DNA of 7,496 bases, from positions 1-7,496 of the forward strand of contig JAIRYY010000299.1 in the NCBI GenBank assembly GCA_031267485.1. The letters are read 5' to 3'. Made by a program: the position numbers and the translations under genes. A model generated the notes under the pieces. That model saw only the letters and a list, made by a program, of their open reading frames with translations. It was not told the origin of the DNA and ran no database searches. Of this stretch, positions 1 through 7,076 are shown piece by piece; the first letter of the stretch is position 1, and each line of letters opens with the position of its first letter. The DNA comes from Tannerella sp. (lineage in GTDB: Bacteria; Bacteroidota; Bacteroidia; Bacteroidales; Tannerellaceae).

Positions 1-164
1 CGTTATACTTTAAAAGCGCGTTTGTGTCCGGCACGCGGCGCATCAAGTTTATACAATGTTTGTATTTACGTACGATTTCGGGTTGAAAGTGATGTTTTTT
101 ATCACCCGTTTCCCCCCTTTTCGTACAATTCGCGCAGGTATTCCTTTTCAAAAACAACAATCAT
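1..164 (-). pseudogene. higB: HigB-like toxin (RelE/ParE superfamily), partial and frameshifted
   Basis: This is the N-terminal half of a type II toxin of the HigB/RelE family, ribosome-associated mRNA endonucleases that are normally about 100 residues long and encoded just before a HigA antitoxin. Reading leftwards from an ATG at 164-162, the product starts MIVVFEKEYLRELYEKG, then meets a TGA at 104-102. If one G is dropped from the six-G run (plus-strand C at 112-117), the frame continues as ETGDKKHHFQPEIVRKYK and on through RRVPDTNALLKYN to the window edge. The KEYLRELYEKG, DKKH-FQPEIVRKY and PDT-AL blocks match my memory of Bacteroides HigB proteins. The rest of the toxin and any antitoxin would lie left of position 1. 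The break could be a true pseudogene mutation, a slippage-prone site or a base-calling error. The family call rests on recall of motifs, not on a search. Confidence 0.72.
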
Positions 165-328
165 ATGCCGATATTAATCTCCGGCGCAAAGGTAATGCAA
201 ATCCCCGGATATTCGCAAAAAGCAGAATGTTATTTTGTCGGAAACGATACATTAATATTATTCGCCGTAAATTTTTTTTGGTCGCGGGATAGGACTTTTT
301 TTCATTTGCGGTGTCATACGGATAAAGA
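165..328. other. Divergent intergenic region between toxin gene and fecR
   Basis: This 164-bp AT-rich stretch separates the leftward toxin gene from the rightward fecR. It holds the minus-strand promoter described separately and a T8 tract near 273-280. I found no convincing TAnnTTTG promoter facing fecR, and no remnant of an ECF sigma gene in any frame. FecR translation starts just after ATACGGATAAAGA, a purine-rich leader without a clear Shine-Dalgarno site, as is usual in this phylum. Confidence 0.5.
187..219 (-). promoter_or_regulatory. Bacteroides-type promoter for the HigB-like gene
   Basis: On the minus strand a TTTG (plus 216-219) is followed after 21 nt by TACCTTTG (plus 187-194). 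This fits the Bacteroidetes housekeeping consensus TTTG-N19-21-TAnnTTTG at the upper end of the spacing range. Transcription would begin roughly 10-20 nt upstream of the toxin ATG at 164, leaving a short leader. The match is exact at every defined position, but no experimental start site is known. Confidence 0.55.
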
Positions 329-1315
329 ATGAACCAAATGGAGAGCAAAACAGATATGGGAGAACGCATCGTCAATTTTCTTCTGAACGGGGAAAGGGAG
401 TTGAGCGATCCGGTATTGATTGAATGGCTGAATGAAAGTGACGTTCACAAAAAAACGTTCAGCCGGTACAGAAAGATATGGGATGAATCGGAATATTACA
501 GGGAAATATCCCTGTTTGACGCCGGTGCGGCATGGGAGAAGATTGACGGGACGAATCGGAAAAGGGCGCGTGCCGGTCGCCGTTTGCGCAGTCTCTGTTA
601 TGCCATATCGGGCGCCGCCGCTTCCGTACTTGCCGTTTTTGCGCTTTCCCTTGCGGGGCTGTTCGGTGAACACGCGATATCCGTCGGCATGAGGGCGGAT
701 TACGGGAGCCGTTCGGATATTACGTTGCCCGACGGTTCGACCGTCAAACTAAATTCAGGTTCGGAGATAGCTTATTCATACGACAGCAGAGGGAAAGTAC
801 GGGAAGTCACTTTTCAGGGCGAGGGATTTTTTGATGTGGCGAAAAGTGACAGGCCGTTCGTTGTCAAAACGGCAAACGGGCCGGAAGTGAAGGTGCTGGG
901 AACGTCGTTTAATCTGCAGGCTTACGCGGACGACCGGACCATACGGACATCGCTGGTGAAAGGATATGTCGAGCTGGCGTATGAAAACGAGAAATTAAGG
1001 ATGCGCGCCGGCGATATCGTGGTGTTTGACAGGGATACCCATAAGTTAAGGCGGACGGACGGAGTGCTGTCACATTCGTACGGATGGCTGGAAAACAAGC
1101 TGTACATGGACGACATGTCCCTGACCGACGTGTGCAGGCATCTGGAACGGTGGTATGACGTGGATATCCACCTGCCGGCCGGACTGGGCGAAAATATTCA
1201 CTATAATGGCATTATCCGGGAAGAAACCATATCGGACGTGCTGGATGCCCTGTCGCGCCTCAGCAATGTGGATTATCACGTGAAAGGAAAAAGTATAAGT
1301 ATAACCCCAAAATAA
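329..1315 (+). CDS. FecR-family anti-sigma factor (DUF4974-type)
   Basis: This 328-residue inner-membrane anti-sigma factor is expected to hold an ECF sigma factor until a TonB-dependent transducer signals through the periplasm. Residues 1-85 form the cytoplasmic part, with acidic and aromatic helices (IVNFLLNGE, IEWLNESD, RYRKIWDESE) and a basic stretch RKRARAGRRLR before the membrane. Residues about 90-112 form one hydrophobic transmembrane segment. Residues about 120-215 are the FecR domain (ITLPDGSTVKLNSGS, VTFQGEGFFDVAK, FVVKT), including VLGTSFNL with the Gly191-Thr192 pair where related FecR proteins self-cleave. Residues about 256-326 match the DUF4974 tail (LYMDDMSLTDVCRHLERWYDVDI). 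Length is normal for the family. The start at 329 is the first ATG; Met4 and Met10 are alternatives. It lies upstream of a SusC with an STN domain, the usual signalling partner. No ECF sigma gene is adjacent, which is unusual. Confidence 0.93.
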   Translation: MNQMESKTDMGERIVNFLLNGERELSDPVLIEWLNESDVHKKTFSRYRKIWDESEYYREISLFDAGAAWEKIDGTNRKRARAGRRLRSLCYAISGAAASVLAVFALSLAGLFGEHAISVGMRADYGSRSDITLPDGSTVKLNSGSEIAYSYDSRGKVREVTFQGEGFFDVAKSDRPFVVKTANGPEVKVLGTSFNLQAYADDRTIRTSLVKGYVELAYENEKLRMRAGDIVVFDRDTHKLRRTDGVLSHSYGWLENKLYMDDMSLTDVCRHLERWYDVDIHLPAGLGENIHYNGIIREETISDVLDALSRLSNVDYHVKGKSISITPK

Positions 1316-1354
1316 AGATTTGCCTATGGAATAAAACGTCATGAAAAACAAAAT

Positions 1355-1391
1355 GGCGGGAAATGTCGCACCAAATCCCGCCGGTCTTTTT
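1355..1391 (+). terminator. Rho-independent terminator-like hairpin after fecR
   Basis: A perfect 7-bp GC-rich stem (GGCGGGA at 1355-1361, TCCCGCC at 1376-1382) with a 14-nt loop is followed by GGTCTTTTT. It lies 40 bp after the fecR stop and should end or reduce fecR transcription before susC, so the transporter operon probably has its own promoter in 1392-1452. Confidence 0.65.
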
Positions 1392-1397
1392 GATAAT

Positions 1398-1422
1398 CAC
1401 TTTTTTAGTGTCACCCGACACT
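1398..1422 (+). promoter_or_regulatory. Small overlapping hairpins in the susC leader
   Basis: AGTGTC (1407-1412) pairs with GACACT (1417-1422) around a 4-nt ACCC loop. The AGTG part can instead pair with CACT at 1398-1401 across a T-rich loop, so the two structures exclude each other. The site lies 30-55 nt before the susC ATG. It may be an operator-like dyad, a second terminator element on the other strand, or a leader structure. No function is shown. Confidence 0.3.
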
Positions 1423-1452
1423 GCAGTTAAATAACAATCAAAATACAAAGAT

Positions 1453-4400
1453 ATGCAATTATTTTATATTTCAAAGCCGGAAAAGTATCCGGACTTAAAA
1501 AAGATTTTAACTATTATGAGAGTAACAATTATTTTCCTGACAGTATTCTCATTAAATATCTCGGCGACGATATACTCGCAAAACACGAAATTGTCGCTGG
1601 ATGTGCGCAATAAATCGATCAAGGACGTTCTTTTCCAGATCGAGAACATATCCGAATACCGGTTTATATACCAGAGTGAAAAAATAAACCTGAACCGGAA
1701 AGTCTCCGTCCGGATGAAAGACCATACGGTCGAATCTATCCTGGACCGTCTCTTTGAAAATGCAGGCGTGAAGTACGAAATTACGGAAAACAACCTTATC
1801 CTGATTAATCCGGCCGAAAAGGACGCGGGGGAAAACGGAGCCGGCATCCGGGCGATATTCCAGCAAAAAAGGAGTGTCACCGGTACAGTGTCGGACGAAG
1901 CGGGAGAGCCCGTTATCGGCGCTAATGTGATCGAAAAGGGCACGGCGAACGGCGCCACGACGGATATTGACGGACGTTTTTCGCTGAGCGTGCCGGAAAA
2001 TGCAATCCTGCAGGTGTCATACATCGGATACCTGACGCAGGAAATCAGTGTGGGAACCCGGACGCACCTGTCCGTACAACTGAAGGAAGACACGCAAAAG
2101 CTGGACGAAGTGATTGTTGTCGGCTATGGCACGCAGCGGAAAGTCAACCTTACCGGCGCCGTTTCGTCCATCAGTTCCAAAGATCTGACGGTCGCGCCCG
2201 TCGCCAATACAACCAATGCGCTGGCAGGCCGCCTGCCGGGTCTTACCGTGATCCAGAACAGCGGGCAGCCAGGCTCGGATGGAGCCAGCCTGAACATCCG
2301 GGGATTTGCGAGTCCTCTGATTATTGTAGATGGCGTCGAGGCTGCATTTCATACGATTGACCCGAATATGATAGAAAGTATTTCGGTTCTCAAGGACGGA
2401 TCGGCGGCCATTTACGGATCGCGTGCCGGAAACGGCGTCATTCTGGTAACTACCAAACGGGGACTGCAACAGAAACCTTACTTTACGTTCAACACGAATC
2501 TCACGATGCAGGGCGTCACCAGTATGCCCAGGCCGACCAGCGCGGGACAATATGCCGAACTGGAATGTGAAAAATGGATTCAATCGGGAAGACCTCCCGA
2601 ACAGGCGCCGTTTACTGAAGAACAGATTCGCAAATACTATGACGGCTCCGATCCCCAATATCCGAATACGGACTGGTATAATGAACTTGTCCGGGACTGG
2701 GCGCCCCAGCAGCAATACAACCTGTCGGTACGGGGCGGCGGCGAAGCGGTGAAGTATTACGGATTTATAGGCTATCTGAATCAACAGTCCATGTGGAAAA
2801 AGAACGGGGGGAATTATAATCGCTACAACCTGCAGTCGAATATAGATGCATCGATCAGCAGCAGGCTGAGTTTTCAACTGGATCTGGCGGCGATCATTGA
2901 AGACCGTATATTCCCGCACAGGCCGCAAAGCGAAGGCGGCGACAATGTCTGGCAGGACTTCTGGAACACGTTGCCGATTTATCCCGCAACCCTGCCTGAT
3001 CCGACAAAGATTTCGTATGCTGATGGCGGCGGGACGGGCGGAGCGCATGTGTCATCCAATTATGAACGGATAGGGTACAGCAAGTGGGATAATCAGAACT
3101 TCAAGGGGACGGGAACGCTGAACTATAAGATTCCCGGCATCGAGGGGCTGTCGGCCAAAGTGCTTGTCAACGCGATTGTCAACTACAACAAGACGGCGAA
3201 TTTCACGAAGCCCGTCAGTTATTACCGGTACGATATTGCCAGTGATACCTATACGCTGGCCGGCGCTTTGGGCAATTCAGCTCAGCTGAGTATCAACCAG
3301 AGCAGAAACAGGTCGATAACGACGCAGGCTTCGCTGAACTACGACAGGGTTTTTGCCGGCGTGCATCATATCGCGGCGCTGGCGCTGTTTGAGGGTATCG
3401 ATTACAAGGGCGACTGGATTTCCGCAAGCCGTGACAATTTCCTCTCGCCGGCGGTTGAGCAGATGTATGCCGGCGATAACAGCACGGCGAAGAATGACGG
3501 CAGCGCTTCGGAAATGGGCCGGATGAGCTATGTCGGCCGTGTGAATTATTCGTACAGGGACAGGTATATGCTGGAAGCAACGCTGAGAGCGGATGCGTCG
3601 GCTAAATTTTCGCCCTCCGGGAAATGGGGTTATTTTCCGGGCGTTTTGGCCGCATGGAGGCTCAGCGAGGAGAATTTCATGAAAGGCGCCGGTTATGTGG
3701 ATAATCTTAAACTGAGGGCGAGTTACGCGCAGTCGGGTAATGATGATGTGGTGAACTTTCAGTATCTGTCCGGCTATATGCTTCAGGGCTTTGCCGGTTA
3801 TATGATAGGCGACAATCCGATGAAAGCCATTTATCCATCGGTGATTCCCAATTTGAATCTTTCATGGGAAGAAATTAAAATTATGGGTATGGGGATTGAT
3901 TTTTCGTTTCTGAATAAAAAACTGTACGGCGAGGCGGATGTTTTTTACCGCGAGCGGACGGGCATTCCAGCCAGGAGAACTTCCACGCTGCCGTCGACTT
4001 TCGGGGCGTCGCTGCCGGAGGAGAACATCAACAGTCTGGACAATCGGGGATTCGAGTTGATGCTCGGCACGCATTTTGACATAAATGATTTTATGTTCGA
4101 CATCTCCGGGAATATCGCCTGGTCGAGGGACAAATGGGTACATTACGAAGAACCGGAATATACTGATCCGGACGAGGAGCGCACGAAAAAAGTTTCAGGC
4201 AACTGGACGGACCGTCTGTTCGGCTACCGGTCGGACCGTCTGTTCGGAAGCCAGGCGGAAATTGACGCGCTTGCGTTCGTGCAGGACAACAACGGCAACA
4301 CGACGCTGCGTCCCGGCGACGTCCGCTACATGAATACGAACGGCGACGACCGGCTGGACTGGCGCGACCAGGTCGAGTTGGGCGCGAAATTTCCTCACTG

Positions 4401-4860
4401 GACGATGGGATTCAACATCAACGCGAGCTATGGGAATTTTGACCTGACGGCGCTGTTCCAGGGCGCTTTTGCATACTATACGGATATTTGGCTGTTGCGT
4501 TCCATTAGGGTATATTCGGAAGAGGTATACAATCTGAGATGGACGGAAGAAAAAAACAACACGGACGCATTGGTTCCCCGTATGGGCGGCTCCGGGCTGA
4601 ATGCGGAGGCGTCCGACTATCGCTACAAGAAAGCCGGCTATCTCCGCCTGAAAAATGCCTCGCTTGGATATAACGTACCGAAAGCGCTGTTGAGCAGGGT
4701 CGCGCTGGAGCAGGCCAGGATCTATCTGTCCGGGACTAACCTGCTTACTTTCGACAGGTTGAAGAAATACAGCATCGACCCCGAAGCCCCGTTTGGAAAT
4801 GCAGGATATTACTATCCGCAGCAGAGAACGCTGAGCCTTGGCATTAACGTATCATTCTAA
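1453..4860 (+). CDS. SusC/RagA-family TonB-linked outer-membrane transporter with STN domain
   Basis: This 1135-residue protein is the outer-membrane channel that imports oligosaccharides using TonB energy. It has a long basic n-region and a signal peptide (hydrophobic core near residues 22-38). An STN domain follows at about 46-118 (LSLDVRNKSIKDVLFQI, VSVRMKDHTVESILD, NNLILI). Next come a carboxypeptidase-regulatory-like beta domain at about 141-211 (VTGTVSDEAGEPVIGANV), the DEVIVVGYGTQ segment at 219-228, the plug at about 228-337 (NALAGRLPGL, IRGF, IVDG, IESISVLKDGSAAIYGSRAG) and a 22-strand-type barrel ending LSLGINVSF. The STN domain marks it as a signal transducer to a FecR protein, and one is encoded upstream. 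The start at 1453 has an A-rich leader and gives the extended n-region common in this subfamily; Met22 (1516) is an alternative. The susD partner starts 21 bp downstream, so the two are almost certainly co-transcribed. The substrate cannot be read from the sequence. Confidence 0.97.
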   Translation: MQLFYISKPEKYPDLKKILTIMRVTIIFLTVFSLNISATIYSQNTKLSLDVRNKSIKDVLFQIENISEYRFIYQSEKINLNRKVSVRMKDHTVESILDRLFENAGVKYEITENNLILINPAEKDAGENGAGIRAIFQQKRSVTGTVSDEAGEPVIGANVIEKGTANGATTDIDGRFSLSVPENAILQVSYIGYLTQEISVGTRTHLSVQLKEDTQKLDEVIVVGYGTQRKVNLTGAVSSISSKDLTVAPVANTTNALAGRLPGLTVIQNSGQPGSDGASLNIRGFASPLIIVDGVEAAFHTIDPNMIESISVLKDGSAAIYGSRAGNGVILVTTKRGLQQKPYFTFNTNLTMQGVTSMPRPTSAGQYAELECEKWIQSGRPPEQAPFTEEQIRKYYDGSDPQYPNTDWYNELVRDWAPQQQYNLSVRGGGEAVKYYGFIGYLNQQSMWKKNGGNYNRYNLQSNIDASISSRLSFQLDLAAIIEDRIFPHRPQSEGGDNVWQDFWNTLPIYPATLPDPTKISYADGGGTGGAHVSSNYERIGYSKWDNQNFKGTGTLNYKIPGIEGLSAKVLVNAIVNYNKTANFTKPVSYYRYDIASDTYTLAGALGNSAQLSINQSRNRSITTQASLNYDRVFAGVHHIAALALFEGIDYKGDWISASRDNFLSPAVEQMYAGDNSTAKNDGSASEMGRMSYVGRVNYSYRDRYMLEATLRADASAKFSPSGKWGYFPGVLAAWRLSEENFMKGAGYVDNLKLRASYAQSGNDDVVNFQYLSGYMLQGFAGYMIGDNPMKAIYPSVIPNLNLSWEEIKIMGMGIDFSFLNKKLYGEADVFYRERTGIPARRTSTLPSTFGASLPEENINSLDNRGFELMLGTHFDINDFMFDISGNIAWSRDKWVHYEEPEYTDPDEERTKKVSGNWTDRLFGYRSDRLFGSQAEIDALAFVQDNNGNTTLRPGDVRYMNTNGDDRLDWRDQVELGAKFPHWTMGFNINASYGNFDLTALFQGAFAYYTDIWLLRSIRVYSEEVYNLRWTEEKNNTDALVPRMGGSGLNAEASDYRYKKAGYLRLKNASLGYNVPKALLSRVALEQARIYLSGTNLLTFDRLKKYSIDPEAPFGNAGYYYPQQRTLSLGINVSF
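4209..4247 (+). repeat. Short in-frame direct repeat inside susC
   Basis: GGACCGTCTGTTCGG occurs at 4209-4223 and again at 4233-4247, a period of 24 nt. It encodes DRLFG twice in DRLFGYRSDRLFGSQ. This barrel region in SusC proteins usually reads like R-FGYKSDGLF, so the second copy may have been made DRLFG by a local duplication or conversion. The reading frame is kept and no defect is expected. Confidence 0.6.
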
Positions 4861-4881
4861 AAATTCAAAAAAACAAAAGTT

Positions 4882-6699
4882 ATGAAAAATATAATTGCAG
4901 TTATTGTTGCAAGTCTTATGACGCTAAGTTCTTGCTTTGATTATCTTGATAAGGCGCCGCTGGATCTGATCTCGGACAATGACGTGTGGAACGATGAGGC
5001 GCTGGTTGAGGCCTATCTGTCCAATTCGTACTATGAGATGTCGTATTTTGCCAATGAAAGTCCGGGCAACAACTGGGACGGGGATGTTTTCTTTCCCTGT
5101 TTCGCCGTTAGCCATGTAAGCGACGAATGTATGTCGCAGTGGCGCGACTGGGGCGACGCGTTGAGGTGGTACAATTACAAGTTCGGCAATCTGAAGATTC
5201 AGGGCGGCCTGCTCGAATGGTGGGGATATGCTCCCATACGCAGGCTTAACGAGTTTATCGAAAAGCTTCCCGCGAGTCCGCTGAGCGACGACCTGAAAAA
5301 GGTACGGACGGCCGAAGCCCGTTTCCTGAGGGCGTTCTCCTATTTCGCGATGGTCAAGCGGTACGGCGGAGTGCCGCTGGTCACGGAGGTCCAGCAGATG
5401 GACAGTCCGGAGGAGGAACTGTTCCCTGCCAGGGCGCGGGAGGAGGAGATATACGACTATATCCTGAACGAAATTGACGCGTTTGCGGACGATCTGCCGG
5501 AAACGGTCGACAATTCGAACATTGGCCGGGCGGGCCGGTATGCGGCGCTGGCGCTGAAATGCCGGGCGGCGCTGTACGCGGGCAGTATAGCCCGCTTCGG
5601 CGAAGTGCAGCTGGACGGCGTGGTCGGCATACCGGCCGCAAGGGCGGACGGCTACTACCGGACGGCTTACGAAGCGGGCGCCCGGATCGTCAATAGCGGA
5701 CGGCATGCGCTCTATGATGCGGATGAAGACCGGACGGTGAATTTCAGGAATCTGTTTCTGGTAAAAAACAATCCCGAAGTTATTTTTGCCAAAAGGCACA
5801 ATAACGTGAACGGCGACCACGGACAGGGTGGGGGAAACGGCTGGTGCGTCGATTTCTTCCAGTGCCCGAGGCCGCAGGGATGGAACCGGGGCAATCTGGA
5901 CGGCGCCTATCTGGAGCTGGTCGAGGACTTTGAATATGTCGACGGACGTCCCGGCAAGCTCGACAGGGAGGCGATACAGCAGGGTCTGTGGACAACCGAA
6001 GAACTTTGGAAAGACCGCGATCCCCGTTTCTTCGCGACGTTCTATACCCAGAACACGCCCTGGAAAGGCGATAAGGTTGAATATTACAAAGGCATTCTGC
6101 TGCCCGACGGAACGGTGCAGACGACCGATTCGTACGACGGCATCCTCGCCACGGGAGACCAGGATGTCGACGGCACCTGCTTCGGCATGCTGAAGTACCT
6201 CGACGAAAACCATGATAACATGGCCGGTACAAACTCCGCCTGGGCCACCTCCTCGCAGGACTGGCAGATATTTCGCCTGGGCGAAGTCTACCTCAACATG
6301 GCCGAAGCCGCTCTCGAACTCGGAAATACGAACGAAGCCCTGGAAGCGGTCAACAAAGTGCGCGAACGCGCCGGGATAAAGCTCCTGACGGCGATAGACC
6401 GGGACAGGATTCGCCATGAGCGGAAAGTCGAGCTTGCTTTCGAGGGACACCGCTACTGGGATGTACGCCGCTGGCGGACGGCCGAGGACGACCTGTCGCG
6501 CGAATTTTCCGGCCTGCGCTACATCCTGGATTACAACAGCTACCGGGCGGGCGAGCCGAAATACCGGCTCATCGTCATTGAACAGATCGACGGAGCGGTG
6601 AACCGCCCTCTTTTCCGAAAGGAAAACTACTACCTGCCCATCACGCTCGACCGGACGGCCAACAATCCGAATCTGGTGGAAAATCCGGGATACAGATGA
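4882..6699 (+). CDS. SusD/RagB-family outer-membrane glycan-binding lipoprotein
   Basis: This 605-residue surface lipoprotein caps the SusC channel and captures the glycan. The signal peptide MKNIIAVIVASLMTLSSC has a lipobox LSSC with Cys18 as the lipidated residue, followed by the typical FDYLDKAPLD. The N-terminal SusD-like region includes RTAEARFLRAFSYFAMVKRYGGVPLV (about 142-167), part of the TPR scaffold. The C-terminal RagB/SusD region carries LGEVYLNMAEAALELGN (about 465-482), then HERKVELAFEGHRYWDVRRW (about 512-531), and ends YYLPITLDRTANNPNLVENPGYR, a standard SusD ending. Length is at the upper end of normal. The 21-bp A-rich gap to susC supports one operon. The gene is visibly more GC-rich than the intergenic regions, which opens a long meaningless frame on the opposite strand. 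Ligand unknown. Confidence 0.97.
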   Translation: MKNIIAVIVASLMTLSSCFDYLDKAPLDLISDNDVWNDEALVEAYLSNSYYEMSYFANESPGNNWDGDVFFPCFAVSHVSDECMSQWRDWGDALRWYNYKFGNLKIQGGLLEWWGYAPIRRLNEFIEKLPASPLSDDLKKVRTAEARFLRAFSYFAMVKRYGGVPLVTEVQQMDSPEEELFPARAREEEIYDYILNEIDAFADDLPETVDNSNIGRAGRYAALALKCRAALYAGSIARFGEVQLDGVVGIPAARADGYYRTAYEAGARIVNSGRHALYDADEDRTVNFRNLFLVKNNPEVIFAKRHNNVNGDHGQGGGNGWCVDFFQCPRPQGWNRGNLDGAYLELVEDFEYVDGRPGKLDREAIQQGLWTTEELWKDRDPRFFATFYTQNTPWKGDKVEYYKGILLPDGTVQTTDSYDGILATGDQDVDGTCFGMLKYLDENHDNMAGTNSAWATSSQDWQIFRLGEVYLNMAEAALELGNTNEALEAVNKVRERAGIKLLTAIDRDRIRHERKVELAFEGHRYWDVRRWRTAEDDLSREFSGLRYILDYNSYRAGEPKYRLIVIEQIDGAVNRPLFRKENYYLPITLDRTANNPNLVENPGYR

Positions 6700-6745
6700 T
6701 TTTTTGTCATGCTTCACCATGAAAGTGCAAAGACATAACGTACGG

Positions 6746-6801
6746 CGTGTCGGATTTTCCGCCAAAGGTTTCGGCTGAAGAAATCCGACACGTCTTTTCT
6801 T
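6746..6801 (+). terminator. Strong terminator-like hairpin after susD
   Basis: A perfect 12-bp stem (CGTGTCGGATTT at 6746-6757, AAATCCGACACG at 6781-6792) encloses a 23-nt loop that can itself pair further (for example GCC 6761-6763 with GGC 6773-6775). It is followed by TCTTTTCTT. It starts 46 bp after the susD stop, so transcription of the GH99-like gene must either read through it or start separately. A weaker 5-bp hairpin (TGTGG 6813-6817, CCACA 6824-6828) follows in the same gap. Confidence 0.75.
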
Positions 6802-6918
6802 CCGCCGAAGGCTGTGGATAAAACCACACCGCAGGGAACATGGGGGACACGAAAACAGTTTATTCACAATAAAAAAGAACAGAAACAATGAGAAACATCG
6901 CAATTATTCCAAAATGTC

Positions 6919-7076
6919 TATTGGCGGCAGATTCTTCACAAGCGCCTTTGTTCGCGTGGACAAAGCGCCTTTGTTCGCTCGGACAAAGCGTCTTTGTTCG
7001 CTCGGACAAAGCGCCTTTGTTCGCTCGGACAAAGCGCCTTTGTTCGTGCGGACAAAGCGTCTTTGCAAGTATTGGC
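6919..7076. mobile_element. Possible small inserted element bounded by TATTGGC direct repeats
   Basis: TATTGGC occurs at 6919-6925 and 7070-7076, on each side of the repeat array. ATGTC lies just outside each copy (6914-6918 and 7077-7081). This fits insertion into an ancestral ATGTC-TATTGGC-ATGTC with duplication of the central 7 bp. Removing 151 bp (one TATTGGC plus the interior) puts the ATG at 6914 in frame with the downstream lipoprotein. The interior encodes no transposase and its ends are only roughly inverted, so it would be a non-autonomous, MITE-like element. A 7-bp match could also be chance. Confidence 0.35.
6938..7070. repeat. Array of six 23-bp palindromic tandem repeats
   Basis: Copies begin at 6938 (22 bp, one A short), 6960, 6983, 7006, 7029 and 7052 (cut after about 14 bp). 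Each full unit is ACAAAG, a loop CGC or CGT, then CTTTGTTC, then a 6-nt spacer such as GCTCGG. ACAAAG and CTTTGT pair to form a hairpin; adding GG before and TTC after extends it with one G-T pair. The arms can also pair with the neighbouring unit. Differences between full copies lie only in the loop or the spacer. The 23-bp period is not a multiple of three, so successive copies are read in different frames, yet none of the six frames contains a stop. The array overlaps the 5' end of the GH99-like reading frame. I do not recognise it as a named repeat family. Confidence 0.93.

Noticed and set aside
235..281. Possible promoter facing fecR (TTTG at about 236-239 followed by TATTATTC, or the T8 tract)
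   Set aside because: The -7 element mismatches the TAnnTTTG consensus and spacing is off, so it is not supportable.
56..292. 78-codon plus-strand open frame before fecR
   Set aside because: It runs antisense to the HigB-like gene and its promoter, and encodes no recognisable ECF sigma factor segment.
2017..3048. 343-codon minus-strand open frame inside susC
   Set aside because: It is fully antisense to the plug and barrel of SusC, with biased composition and no family motifs.
6719..6778. Short frame starting MKVQRHNVRR after susD
   Set aside because: It is about 19 codons, overlaps the terminator stem and has no similarity I recognise.
4924..6903. 659-codon open frame on the minus strand covering nearly all of susD and the downstream terminator
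   Set aside because: It is antisense to a clear SusD gene, its product has no recognisable domain, it starts beyond a terminator hairpin, and GC-rich codon use in susD explains the lack of stops. The hydrophobic start with Cys residues is incidental.
6938..7070. CRISPR array
   Set aside because: Units are directly tandem with no unique spacers, and no cas genes are present.
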